Below, piece by piece: positions 52,590-63,196 of a stretch of DNA of 64,000 nucleotides; position 1 is the first letter of the stretch; every line of letters begins with the position of its first letter. The stretch covers positions 27,787,785 to 27,851,784 of the forward strand of contig OZ038452.1 in NCBI GenBank assembly GCA_964036195.1, given 5' to 3'. This DNA comes from Sphaerolaimus hirsutus. Its lineage: Eukaryota > Nematoda > Chromadorea > Monhysterida > Sphaerolaimidae. The position numbers and the translations under genes were made by a program. The notes under the pieces were generated by a model. The model had not been told where the DNA came from. It ran no database searches and saw only the letters and a program-made list of their open reading frames with translations.

Positions 52590-53770
52590 TAGGGTGTCAA
52601 TAATTTTTTTTACAGAAAACGGAAAATGGAAAGGGTAAAATTTGAAAGCTGCCAGAAAACGGAAAAATTAAAAAAATTAATCGGCTGGAAAACGGAAAAA
52701 TGAAACACCGGAAAACGGAAAGCGAAATATGCACGGAAACGGAAAAAAATTTGCTAGAATTTTAAAAAATTAACATGAAACACCTGCATGCAGGTTTGCC
52801 TGTTTAGCTATGATTGTGGTAGCTGTATAGTTTTGAATTTGTGATTGCACCAGTGGACCTTTACTTGTACTGAGCTTCTGAACTGAACCAGCAAAAATCA
52901 TTACAAAAGGATCAAAGCAACAACAATACTCTTCATTTAGCAAAATGGTTCTGTGATGTAACATAACAGTAAACAGTATAAGAGTACACTCAGCAGACTG
53001 CAATGTATGCAACCAAAATGTCAGGGCTGAGTTGGATACAAGTGATGTTTCATGGAGATGGTATCATTATGGAGCATTTTCTTCTGAAAGGTGCATGGCA
53101 TGCAGTCTGCAGAGTATATAAAACAATATAGTGCCACATAGTGCCACAAAATATCACTGCATCAAAATCAAATTTTGTAACAATAATCAGTTCGAGGCAA
53201 CAGTTGATGCAACATACCGTATTACCTCGAATTAACCCCCCCTTGAATTAACCCCCCCCTCGAAATACCCCCCCTAAATTTCGGCTGAGGAAATAATAAA
53301 CCCCCCCCCTCGAAATACCCCCCCTAAAATTGAGTGTAACGTGAACGTACATGACAAATACCGCAGTTCGTGATTTGTACAATGCAGAAAACACGTTAAA
53401 ACTGATGATTAAGTGACGTTAGGGAAGGGTTTATGTGTAAATACAGTTTGATATGCCTTCAAACACATACAAATCTATGTAATTGTTCGATTTTTCTACG
53501 TCTGCATATGGGGAATTTCCGAAAATTTCTGGCGAAATAATAAACCCCCTGGGGGTATTTCGAGGTAATACGGTAATCAACTCCTCAGCTGTTTCAGCCT
53601 TCAAATTGCTACAAAGAAAGTGGGACTTAAAAAACCAGTGGAAAAAGATAAAATACAGAGCAGAAAAATAATGGGAAGATGTCAGAAAAGTGAAAATCTA
53701 GCCAGACAACGGAATAATGGCCTGGAAAAAAATAAATGGATCTAGCCGGAAAACGGAAAAAAATGGTCCA
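52590..53770. mobile_element. Second RT-bearing CGGAAAA element, right end lost
   Basis: It starts TAGGGTGTCAATAA, right after GGTGCTGC, with CGGAAAA arrays. Its core repeats landmarks of 2698-4646 in the same order. These are CCTGCATGCAGGTTTGCCTG, then CTGAACCAGCAAAAATCAT, then a tail at 53595-53730 with AAAAACCAGTGGAAAAAG and CGGAATAATGGCCTGG. The RT centre is deleted and a CCGTATT MITE sits inside. No CCCTA end or matching octamer is found; a GCGCC array begins at 53776. Confidence 0.65.
53217..53573. mobile_element. CCGTATTACC-type MITE, TA TSD
   Basis: CCGTATTACCTCGAATTAAC and GGTATTTCGAGGTAATACGG are inverted ends flanked by TA. The interior is close to the copy at 59268-59689. Confidence 0.85.
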
Positions 53771-53775
53771 GGGGC

Positions 53776-54000
53776 TAGTGATGTAAAAGCGCCATGGCGC
53801 TGGCGCCTGGCGCTAGCGCCAAACCAAAAAGCGCCATGGCGCTTTTGGCGCTTGGCGCCTTTTTGCCGTGGCGCTATTGGCGCTTGGCGCCGAGACCTCC
53901 AAAAGCGCCATGGCGCTTTTGGCGCTTGGCGCTAGAAAGCCGTGGCGCCATTGGCGCTTGGCGCTCACACTTTAAAAAGCGCCAAAAAAGCGCCATAACG
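53776..54000. repeat. GCGCCATGGCGCTTTTGGCGC array, left
   Basis: It begins TAGTGATGTAAAAGCGCC and continues with 30-40-base units of GCGCCATGGCGCTTTTGGCG and GCGCTTGGCGC. The start is the inverted copy of the end of the array at 58395-58618. The high GC content gives spurious Ala/Leu/Trp/Arg-rich frames. Confidence 0.75.
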
Positions 54001-56095
54001 TCTGCGTACGTTTTCGATAGGTAGCATCAAATATGCCATCAAAAAATGAAATGATTGTTGTTTTTGTTCATTCCAATTTTTCCATCACCTAACAGTTGTC
54101 ATGAATCCGTGTATTCAGCTGTTTTTCGACTACACGATTCACGAGGTTTTTTACCGCACTTTTCCCTCTATTCCCACTTCACCGGCCGCTCGCAGCTGCA
54201 GTGCACTGCACTGGGCCCGGAGGTCCAGGTTATAAATGCGTGTTGTAAATTTTAAGGAAACATGTCCGAAGACGGTAGGTTTTTCAGAACGTGCGATGAA
54301 CCACTCGGTGGCTCACGCTGTTCCGTTTCCCGCAGCACGCACAGCACTTACAGTCAGCATAAGCAGCGCGGCAATTAGAGCAGTTGTTAATTAGCTAACT
54401 AAGGGAAAACAGTTAGTACTTAGTGCTAATACAAAAAAAAGGGGTCCGAGTTGGGTTGAGAAGAGAGTTTATTTTTAGGGCGATGGAAGAACAGTAGCGG
54501 CAGAGTAGAAGCAAAATCAGTTTTCGTCGCATCGACAAAGTTGGGGGGAAAAAACAATTTCAGCTACTTATAAGGTAATCAAGGCTACCATAATCGACGT
54601 GAATAAAAAGCTAAAAAAAAACATAAAACGGCAAGGTTACAAAATCACTTCCAAATCACATAAGCTCTGATGTAAGCACTTAGTAAAATCGTACGTAACA
54701 CAGCTGCTTATGAAAAGAGTACTAATTAATATCAGCTAACAACGGTAATTAAAAGCTTCATGCGACATGGGGCTTAATCTATAATTTACAAGTTTACTTG
54801 GGGCGGCAATTATTTACTTCCATAATTACCTACAAATCCCTACTTAATCTAATGCGATTAAAAAAAGATAACAATGCAGTGCAATGCATATTCATCAAAA
54901 TGGAACGAACAACGTATGTACAAAGGCAATCACGACATCAAAATCTAATACAGCAATTTAAGCTAACCAGTAATTAGACAGCTAATACAAGCTTACAACT
55001 AATGTTAATTAATTAAGATACAAAACAATTAATTAAGCTCGTGGGAATGAAAGGCATTGGCGAGAAACGATATGTACAACAATTTCTACATGTCACATGG
55101 AAACTTTGTTTGGGGGTTTTGTATTCATAAGTTACGTTAGCTAGAAAGTGCTCGCGGGCGCGAAATGCTTATCACCTCCAACCCCGCGACCCACTATTGT
55201 GACTATCCGGTCAGCTAGCGCCCGTGAGAAAGGTTTCAGCCCGATGGCCACACCCTTCCAAGCGCGGGGAGATATTTATGCTAGGGCGGCGGAAAAGTAT
55301 TTTTTGGACTGCGACTTGTCACTTGGGGCGTTATCAGAAGCTGTTCCTACCACCCACTGATACTAGATGACGCACGACAATCTAGTCAACATGGGGAGGA
55401 ACACGGAACAGTGTTTTTGTATTTTTTGAGTGAAATTCATTGTTCCTGGCTTCCGGTCGCCACCTACCTATCAGCCGTCAGTCTCCGCCTCTGCCCAAAG
55501 ATAAGTAAAGGGTAGAATGTGCTTTAGACCGCCCAGAGAGTCACAACAGTGTGCCGGCGAGCCCAAAGGCGGCCACACGCCACGCCGCGGCATTTCAAAG
55601 TGAAAAATGTGAAATTCCCCTCTCACCTTATGCCATGTGGAATGCAGTTACACCTAAGCTAGACATAACCTAGCCAACTTGACTTAAATAGATTTGGCGC
55701 ACAAAAATAGTAATTAAAATTGGGGGGTAAGGGAACGAAATTGTGCAGAGCACTACAACCACTAGAAAACATGGCGAACTCGGTCAGCCCATGTAGCGGC
55801 GTCGATCTTGCGATGCAGTGCTCTGACGGGGTACTGCGCAGCCCACTGCAGGGCTGTGCATGCCGTGCAGTCCCCGTTGCCGTCGAAAAGCCGTCGCAAT
55901 GTCTGAGAAAGTTTGCCCAAATTTAGTTTACAAAATACATAGTAGTTTACGTTCCGTGAATTATTATTGCATTTGTTTGTCTAAAATTTTGTGGGGTGGT
56001 GTTTTTCCCCTCGTAAAAACGCTCTTACACAATTATGGTACACACAGACAAATTTCATTGATTGGTGTATAAATGGCAAAATTTCACTTGCTTTA
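54001..56095. other. MITE-poor island, possible promoter or exon, unidentified
   Basis: Over 2 kb without recognisable MITEs, GC-richer at 54180-54370 and 55440-55920. At 54262 an ATG (MSEDG) runs straight into a GTAGGT donor, with TTATAAATG about 30 bases upstream. This could be a tiny first coding exon. A frame ending at 54255 (LYSHFTGRSQLQCTALGPEV) follows a CAG acceptor-like site. Frames at 55148-55360 and 55720-55926 are open but unrecognised. None can be promoted to a gene from sequence alone. It is flanked by the paired GCGCC arrays. Confidence 0.3.
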
Positions 56096-56100
56096 AAATA

Positions 56101-56547
56101 CCGTATTTCCTCGAAATACCCCCCCCCCCCTTGAAATACCCCCCCCCCTCGTTTGACCCCCCCTCTTGAGACCACTATGAAACAATCACCCCCCCCTCGA
56201 AATACCCCCCCCCCAAATTGAGTGTAAAGAGAACGTACATGACAAATACGGCAGTTTATGTTCTGCGTAGTGCAGAACACACGTTAAAACAATGTCGGAA
56301 TCACGTTAGAACAGTGTTTATACCATCTACATACTAATATTAGTCTACAGAACCTTATAAATGGCAGTTTTTGTTGCATTTTTTGACGTCTGCGTACGTT
56401 TCAGACGACAATTTCGTACTTGGTTTTCAAAAATTTTCTTGTGAAATAATAACCCCCCCCTCGAAATACCCCCCCCTCGTTTAACCCCCCCCTCTCGGGA
56501 TCACTATGAAACAATCACCCCCCGGGGGGTATTTCGAGGAAATACGG
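56101..56547. mobile_element. CCGTATT-type MITE, TA TSD
   Basis: CCGTATTTCCTCGAAATACC and GGTATTTCGAGGAAATACGG are flanked by TA. Long C runs near the left and repeated CCCCCCTCGAAATACCCCC blocks lie inside. Confidence 0.85.
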
Positions 56548-56719
56548 TAGTCACCTACTGAAACTATCTGCATTTAGAGTAAAACTACCTATACAGCACG
56601 CGGAATGTACACTTTACAATCTACCTATCCATCATATCACATTTATTTTTATGACATTCATTTTACGATGCTTATCAGATCTGAGTAAAAAACGTGCTTC
56701 ATCACATTACTTTTTATTT

Positions 56720-56825
56720 ACCGTATGTCTTTAAATATGATCCCTTGAATAAACCCCCTGAATAACTCCCCCTGTTGGCCAGGTGAGGAAAAGTACCCCC
56801 TTGAATAACTCCCCCATCTGGGTAT
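56720..56825. mobile_element. Fragment of ACTCGAATAA-type MITE
   Basis: ACCGTATGTCTTTAAATATG, CTTGAATAAACCCCCTG and CTTGAATAACTCCCCCA are a decayed left half of the superfamily. Confidence 0.45.
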
Positions 56826-56917
56826 TTGATATGTATTTACCTATATCCACAATGTGTAAATTGAATGCCAATGAAGTCAAATTTTTGAATGGATACCTTG
56901 TTTTTGTTGTTGCTGAA

Positions 56918-58148
56918 CAGGGTTGGTTTTATAAAAATTCATTTGAGTAAAATTGTATAAAAATTTTATAAAAATTTTATTTTATTTTTATTTTATTCTT
57001 GTTTCATTTTATTTTATTTTATTTTATTCCCAAAAGTCATCAATAAAATAAAATGACACATTTTACAAAAATTTTACAAAAATTGTACAATTTTTTTACA
57101 AAAAATCAAAATCATGCATGCAAGGCCAGGAAAAATGTTATAATTAGAATTTTACAAAAATTGTACAATTTTTTTACAAAAAATCAAAATCATGCATGCA
57201 AGGCCAGGAAAAATGTTATAATTAGACCTATACATGAAACACCTGTGGCAAATTTTTCCCTTACTTTTCAAAAGTTGCATGCAGTAGGTATTGTTAGCTA
57301 GCTGCAAGTGTAAAGTTACAATTATTGTCAGTAGGACTGGAGTGTGCTGGGCACATTTGTAAAATGTCATGCAAAGTGTCAACTGTCATGCAAAATATCA
57401 AGTGTCATGCAAAATATCAAGTGTCATGTCAAATTTCAAGCAAAGTGGCAATTGTCATGACAAATGTCATGCAAAGTGTAAATTGTGTATCTGTATCTTC
57501 TGTTTTTGTATCCATGGTGTGTTTTGTATCCACATCTTATGTTTTTGTATCCAAATCTTATGTTTTTGTATCCAAATGTTCACATAAGATTTGGATTCAA
57601 CAACAATATAATTTGGATGCAAAACATAACATTTAGAAATAAAACTTGGATTTGGAAACTAAGAAAACTAAGAAAAAAAGATTAGGATACAATTTGCTTG
57701 ACAATTGACAATTTAGTTTATATTTCTCATGCCAATTGACAGTTTACTTAAAATTTGTCATGACAATTGACAATTTAGTTTATATTTGTCATGCCAAATG
57801 ACAGTTTACTTAACATTTGTCATGACAATTGACACTTTGCATGACATTTTACTTGACATCTGACACTTTACAAACTTTGGGACTGTCCCCAGATTCATGA
57901 ATAAACAGGTAGAGACTAGAGACTCAAGCAATGAGATACAATTTTACAAAAAATATGAATTTTTATACAATTTTACAAAAATATGAATTTTTATACAATT
58001 TTACAAAAATTTTAACAAAATTCAAACTTTTATACAATTTTTATTTTTATTCTTAAATTTTCCATTTTATTTTATTTTATTTTATTCTTAAATTTTCCAT
58101 TTTATTTTTATTTTATTTTTATTTTTCTCCGAGATTTTGCCAACCCTG
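56918..58148. mobile_element. TTTTATT-array CAGGG hAT-like element
   Basis: It starts CAGGGTTGGTTTTATAAAAA and ends TTTTGCCAACCCTG. The flanking octamers TTGCTGAA (56910-56917) and TTGTTGAA (58149-58156) differ by one base. TTTTATTTTATTTTAT arrays and TTTTACAAAAATTG units lie at both ends. A segment of about 85 bases with AATCATGCATGCAAGGCC is duplicated in tandem near 57070-57225. A TGTCATGCAAAG palindrome is nested inside. Confidence 0.8.
57335..57895. mobile_element. TGTCATGCAAAGTGTCAA palindromic element nested in 56918-58148
   Basis: ATTTGTAAAATGTCATGCAA units on the left mirror GCATGACATTTTACTTGACA units on the right, over roughly 560 bases. The centre has four ATCTTATGTTTTTGTATCC units. 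The ends resemble the palindrome at 47090. Confidence 0.6.
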
Positions 58149-58394
58149 TTGTTGAACTATCAAATACCTGGATTACATGAGTTTATGGAATGCATTCATA
58201 CAATGAATAAAGTGTCTTATTTGAGGATATAGGGTACTACGGTACTTGCATTCACTGCGAGTAATTTTTTGCACAAATTTTCACGCAGCTTCATTGATCA
58301 AGTAGGGGAACAGCTTTGTGTATTTAACGTCCAGTTCGATCGATATAAATACAACGTACCATGTAACTTTAGATATTGATGTACATAGCTAATT

Positions 58395-58618
58395 AAAAAT
58401 CGGCCAAGAAATTTTTGGCGCTGGCGCTATTGGCGCTTGGCGCCATTGTCCTCTGGCGCCATTGGCGCTTGGCGCTACGGTCTGGAAAAGCGCCATGGCG
58501 CTTTTGGCGCTTGGCGCTAAAATCGTTTGGCGCCATTGGCGCTTGGCGCCGCAATGGGAAAAGCGCCATGGCGCTTTTGGCGCTTGGCGCCGAAACTCTG
58601 GCGCTTTTTACATCACTA
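58395..58618. repeat. GCGCCATGGCGCTTTTGGCGC array, right
   Basis: GGCGCTATTGGCGCTTGGCG units end with GCGCTTTTTACATCACTA, the complement of the start of the 53776 array. Either the two arrays are separate truncated copies or they are the two ends of one large element. Confidence 0.75.
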
Positions 58619-58667
58619 GTGTAGGCACAATATTACATCTGCGTGAGTGAACTCTACTATCAAAAAG

Positions 58668-58925
58668 TCAACCATCGTTAAGCGAATTCAACAACTCAAT
58701 AACTTTTCTGGCTGCCGCTGTGCCTGGGTCGCTTTTGTATTCATATCTTACATTGCGTAAATCAGTGCCATTTTCATCCAAAATCATGACCACATTGCCA
58801 TCGGACTTCCTCTTAGTAAAAAGTAATTTCTTGATGCCGCTACGACTGCTTGGGTGGCGCTGAAAAGTTTCGTATTTATACTTTTGGTACCGCGGTAAAG
58901 GGCAAGTCGTAGTTGACAAAAACAT
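58668..58925 (-). CDS. Unidentified C-terminal exon candidate
   Basis: An 85-codon frame ends in a stop at 58668. An acceptor-like CTTTTCAG would start an exon at RHPSSRSGIKKLLFTKRKSD, followed by NVVMILDENGTDLRN and ending AARKVIELLNSLNDG. The composition (balanced charged and hydrophobic residues, little low complexity) is more protein-like than neighbouring frames. I do not recognise the family and find no upstream exon. Confidence 0.3.
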   Translation of the reverse strand: MFLSTTTCPLPRYQKYKYETFQRHPSSRSGIKKLLFTKRKSDGNVVMILDENGTDLRNVRYEYKSDPGTAAARKVIELLNSLNDG

Positions 58926-59039
58926 CGAGTGTCAAGTTGTCAACTGGGCCGGCTGGTTTCCATTCAGCTTTCGGTTGATGGGTACCATTCGGTTTCCATT
59001 CAACTTTCAGAACGATCTTCAAATGCACAAACCAGTATA

Positions 59040-59857
59040 CCGTATTACCTAGAATTATCCCCCCCTTGAATTAACCCCCCTCATAATGATCTGGGGAAAT
59101 AATAACCCCCCTCGAAATACCCCCCTCCGGAATGATGTACATCATGTATGCAATGTACATGATGTATTTAAATACTACTACTTATTTGCATTGCAGCTAC
59201 ACTGATACGCTCATTTGTGTACTGTTGTACATCTTTAGCCCCAATAAAACCTATTTTCTCACGTTTACCGTATTACCTCGAATTAACCCCCCCCTTGAAT
59301 TAACCCCCCCCTCGAAATACCCCCCCTAAATTTCGGCTGAGGAAATAATAAACCCCCCCCTCGAAATACCCCCCCTAAAACTGAGTGTAACGTGAACGTA
59401 CATGAAAATACCGCAGTTTGTGTTCTGTACAATGCAGAACACACGTTAAAACTGATGATTAAGTGACGTTAGGGAAGGGTTTTGTGTATATACAGTTATA
59501 GCTGCCTATAAACACACATACATCTATGTAATTGTTCGATTTTTCTACGTCTGCGTATGGGGAATTTTCGAAAATTTCTGGCGAAATAATAGACCCCCCC
59601 CTCGAATAAACCCCCCCCTCGAATTATCCCCCCCTCAAATTTTGCTGGCGAAATAATAAACCCCCTGGGGGTATTTCGAGGTAATACGGTATTACCTTTT
59701 TGTGTATGAAAAACCGTACTCTTTACTATGCATTTCACGAAAATTTCTGATGAAATAATAAAACCCCCCATCGAATAACCCCCCCTCGAATTAACCCCCC
59801 CTCATATTTTGCTGGCGAAATAATAAACCCCCATGGGGGTATTTCGAGGTAATACGG
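59040..59857. mobile_element. CCGTATTACC-type MITE interrupted by a sibling
   Basis: CCGTATTACCTAGAATTATC on the left and GGTATTTCGAGGTAATACGG on the right are flanked by TA. Removing 59268-59689 with one TA restores a continuous element that resembles the 20126 copy inside. Confidence 0.8.
59268..59689. mobile_element. CCGTATTACC-type MITE nested in its own family
   Basis: CCGTATTACCTCGAATTAAC and GGTATTTCGAGGTAATACGG are flanked by TA. It is nearly identical in layout to 53217-53573. Confidence 0.85.
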
Positions 59858-59969
59858 TACTCTGCTGACCGCATGCTATGGTATGCACGTTTCTGAATGA
59901 AACACTCCATCATGACGTCATCGGTTCTAAAATAAAAATTGTTCCAGAAAATGGAAAAAAAATTTCAGG

Positions 59970-60362
59970 TATACTCAGCGGACCGCAAAGTATGCGCCCT
60001 AAATTACTTATGTCTTAGTCGATAACGCGCGAGCGGGAGACTTATGCACTTCACAAAAAAGAACAATATTCCAAAAAAGAAAGGTGGAGTCACGTGCAAG
60101 CAACAAATGTTTTTATCCTGGAACGGTTTTTCCGTTTTTGTGGAACAATATATATTTTATTGACGATGACGACATGATGGAGTGTTTCCTTCAGAAAAAT
60201 GCATAGTGTGCGGTCCGCGGAGTATATGAAGAATATGCTGGTTGTACTTGACACCGCCTTAAATTTTCTTCTTCTTTTTGCATACATAAGTATCCTACTC
60301 GTGCGTTATCGACTAAGGTATAAGTAAATTTGGGTGCATACTTTGCGGTCTGCAGAGTATAT
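59970..60362. mobile_element. Palindromic MITE with ACTCWGCRGACCGC arms
   Basis: TATACTCAGCGGACCGCAAA and CTTAGTCGATAACGCGCGAG on the left mirror CGCGTTATCGACTAAGG-like and TTTGCGGTCTGCAGAGTATA sequences on the right. A related left end (TACTCTGCTGACCGCATGC) precedes it at 59858, and a similar pair occurs at 52985-53115. The interior holds a second pair, AAACACTCCATCATGACG and TGATGGAGTGTTTCC. Confidence 0.55.
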
Positions 60363-61376
60363 CAATTCCTTTTCCGCACTGCCACTTGTGCACTTGAAAA
60401 TTCTCCTGTAACCTGTCAACTAAAATCTGAATTTACGTGGAAACCAGTTGATTTCCGTGAGTGAAAAACTTTCCTTTGCGCGAGTAGAGCAAAGTTTTTC
60501 AACAGTGCCATAAAAAATTGGCGCTATTCCAATTTCCAGTGGTGACAGTCAAAAGTTAACAAACCAAATAGAGACGAGCTTCAGCAAGTAGAAGTTCGGA
60601 ACAAATAATTCCGGCCAGTGCGATTGCAAGAAATCTGAGTGAGCTCATTTGGGACTATTTTTTCCCCGAGAAAGTATTTATGCTCAAATAAAATTTGTAA
60701 TTTTTAGCTGGAGGTCAGGTGTAATCTCATATTTTGCATGTTGAAACTGAGGATTGTTTTCGCTGGGAATTATTTTGAAAAAATGTTACGTCGTGAATCG
60801 ACATTCAGCTCGGAGAATGTGTGTTCAATTGCCACTTATTTTGTATTTATTTCCATCAGGAGATTAATCATCGACATGAATGTACGCCGCTGTTATGTGA
60901 CATTGGCGGAAAAATTTACAAGAAGATTTGAGACGTACACTTCTAAAAATAAATAATACCAAAATTTCATAAATTAACTTAGAAATGGTTCCACATATTT
61001 CCGCATTTCTTCTAACAGAATAGTGCTGTTCAAATTTCTCGTCAACTTTTACCTGCCATTCTACTGGCGGTGCCGTTATATTTTTTCAATAACTTTTTTC
61101 ACACTTTTTAATTTGAACTTTGGTATTTTTAGTGAAACTTGAAAAGTTGAAAAGTAGAACTCGAAAAAATTCGAAAATTCGAAAAAAATTTTTTTGCCAT
61201 TGCTCATTTTACTGGTCGGCAGAGTTCAACTTGAACATTTTCCACCAATGCCATGCGAAGAATTCACAGAAGCTTCACGTCATATTCCTAGCAAGCATGA
61301 AATTTTTTGTCTATGCATCCAGATAGAATTTCTAATGAATGCGATGCCGTTTGGAATGAAGATTTATCTGTAATTA
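60363..61376. other. Spacer, no gene supported
   Basis: The open frames at 60738-60956 and 61120-61326 are short and unrecognised. No array or terminal repeat is evident. Confidence 0.4.
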
Positions 61377-61802
61377 CCGTATTTCCTCGAAATACCCCCC
61401 CCCCCTTGAAGTAACCCCCCCCCCCTCGAAATACCCCCAGGTGTTTTTGAGCTGAGGAAAAAATAACCCCCCCCCCTCGAAATACCCCCGTCACGAATGA
61501 TGTACATCATGTATTCAATGTACATGATGTATTTATTGATGCCAATTTGCATCGCAGATACTCATAACGCTAAATTGTGTAGAGATGTACGCTTATATCT
61601 CCAGTAATACCCTATTTGGTTGCGTTTGTTACCAGTTTTGGATATGTAAGTGCGTGTTCTTTACTAAGAACTTCGCGAAAATTTCTGACGAAATAATAAC
61701 CCCCCCCCCGTCGAATAAGCCCCCCCCCCCCTCGAAATACCCCCCCTCAAAATTTCCACTCTGAAAAAATAAACCCCCTGGAGGTATTTCGAGGAACTAC
61801 GG
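61377..61802. mobile_element. CCGTATT-type MITE, TA TSD
   Basis: CCGTATTTCCTCGAAATACC on the left and GGTATTTCGAGGAACTACGG on the right are flanked by TA, with long C runs and CTCGAAATACCCCC blocks inside. Confidence 0.85.
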
Positions 61803-61804
61803 TA

Positions 61805-62380
61805 GATAAGTATAACTGATATTTTTCATATGGCAAAACGCCGAAATTCGCAAAGTCATAAGAGATGTGACAAGTGTCAAGTAGACAAGAGAATGGCAGG
61901 CAGTTCAAATAAAATGGCAACTAAAAAGTTGACAAAATGATAGAATGGTAGAAGATTAGAAGAAATAGTACTCTCCTATTAGAAGAAATACAGACAGATT
62001 TTGTAAAATATTATGAAAAATTTGAGCAATGAGCATGAGCTTTCAAATATGTCCACAAAAAGTGGGCACAGTTCATGTAAATATATTTCATGGACAAACA
62101 ATATGATTTACATGAAAAATGAAGATAGGAATTTGCTTCAGGCATTAATACGTCTGTGGTCTGGGGCGGGGATTGCCACCATAATTTGGCACTATGCCAG
62201 CCAGCTCCAAACTTGTAAAACACCATTTTGAATTTTTTGGGTAGAACTATTCAATTGATGCCAGTGTTTATGTCAGTGAAAATGATCTCAAATGATGAAT
62301 GGAATCTTTAAAAAGTGCATTCATTCATCATAGAATGATGAATGAATGGAAGTTATAATAAAAACCTACATTCCATCAAG
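61805..62380. other. Spacer, no gene supported
   Basis: Only short overlapping frames are seen. AATGATGAATGGA/CATTCATCATAGAATG at 62290-62350 is a small inverted repeat. Confidence 0.4.
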
Positions 62381-62384
62381 CAGA

Positions 62385-62515
62385 GTTGCAAAAGTGTATT
62401 TACACTTACCCGAAATACCCGGGTAAATGGGTATTTATATTTACACTTACACTTACACTTTCACAAAATACCCATACACTTTTTTACACTTTCCTGAGCA
62501 AAATACCTTGGCAAT
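62385..62515. repeat. TTTACACTTACCC array with a hAT-like left end
   Basis: CAGAGTTGCAAAAGTG looks like a hAT terminus and is followed by ACACTTACCCG, AATACCCGGGTAAATG and ACTTACACTTACACTTTCAC units. No right end is found. Confidence 0.45.
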
Positions 62516-62544
62516 GGCACTCCACATGGTGGTTGATGCTACCT

Positions 62545-62945
62545 ATTAGAAGTCAATTGAGTCAACTCAGAGTCAACTGTTTTTTGTTTAGTTGAACCTC
62601 AGAACCCATTTAGTTGAAAACGTGCACACTTTTTTTGTGTCAACTGGAAAATTTGGACAGTTGACAATTTTGTGAAAGTGTCAAGTCAACTGAAATGACA
62701 CACATGCACTAAAAAGTGTACATTTTTCATTCAGTTGACATTTCTTGGTGATTACTTTTGTCAATTGGGTGATTTTATTAGGCAAAAATCAACTTTAGTT
62801 GATATTTTTGCTGCACACAAATAACTGTTTTTATAGTGAAAATGTCAACTAGTGAAAAAAGTGTTTGTAGTGCATGCAAGTGTACATTTTTAGCTGACAT
62901 TTTCATTTTACAGAAATTCAATTGACACAAGTAGTTGCTCTTTAT
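62545..62945. repeat. GTCAACTSARTTGA repeat-rich segment
   Basis: AGTCAATTGAGTCAACTCAG and many GTCAACT/AGTTGAC units in both orientations suggest a decayed palindromic element like those at 18470 and 40187. Confidence 0.45.
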
Positions 62946-63196
62946 TGCCAACTGCCCAAAATAGTTTCTGAGAAAAGATGAAGGTATTCACCTGTACACA
63001 TCATTTTGAAAAGTTCAGTACTTGCAACAACTGCTTACAATCAGTATCACTTTCCTATTGTCTACTGAAGAACATTTGAATAACCATGCATCAAAACAAA
63101 ATACAATCATGGACAGAAATCATCAGCATGACATTAGGACAATTTGAGAATAGCATGTAATTCATCACCAAAGTCAGCTAGATGGGGGTACACATC

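Noticed and set aside
20509-58148. TAGGG and CCCTA at element ends as interstitial telomere repeats
   Set aside because: They occur once per end, in inverted orientation, and are bounded by 8-bp direct duplications. That fits hAT-type terminal repeats and not telomeric tandem arrays.
53717-58650. Ala/Leu/Trp/Arg-rich frames such as APWRFWRLA
   Set aside because: They come from the GCGCC arrays and have no start, splice or family support.
301-61802. CCGTATT MITEs as piggyBac (TTAA target)
   Set aside because: Flanks are TA in nearly all copies, but the neighbouring bases vary (CTA, GTA, ATA, TTA), so TTAA is not the target.
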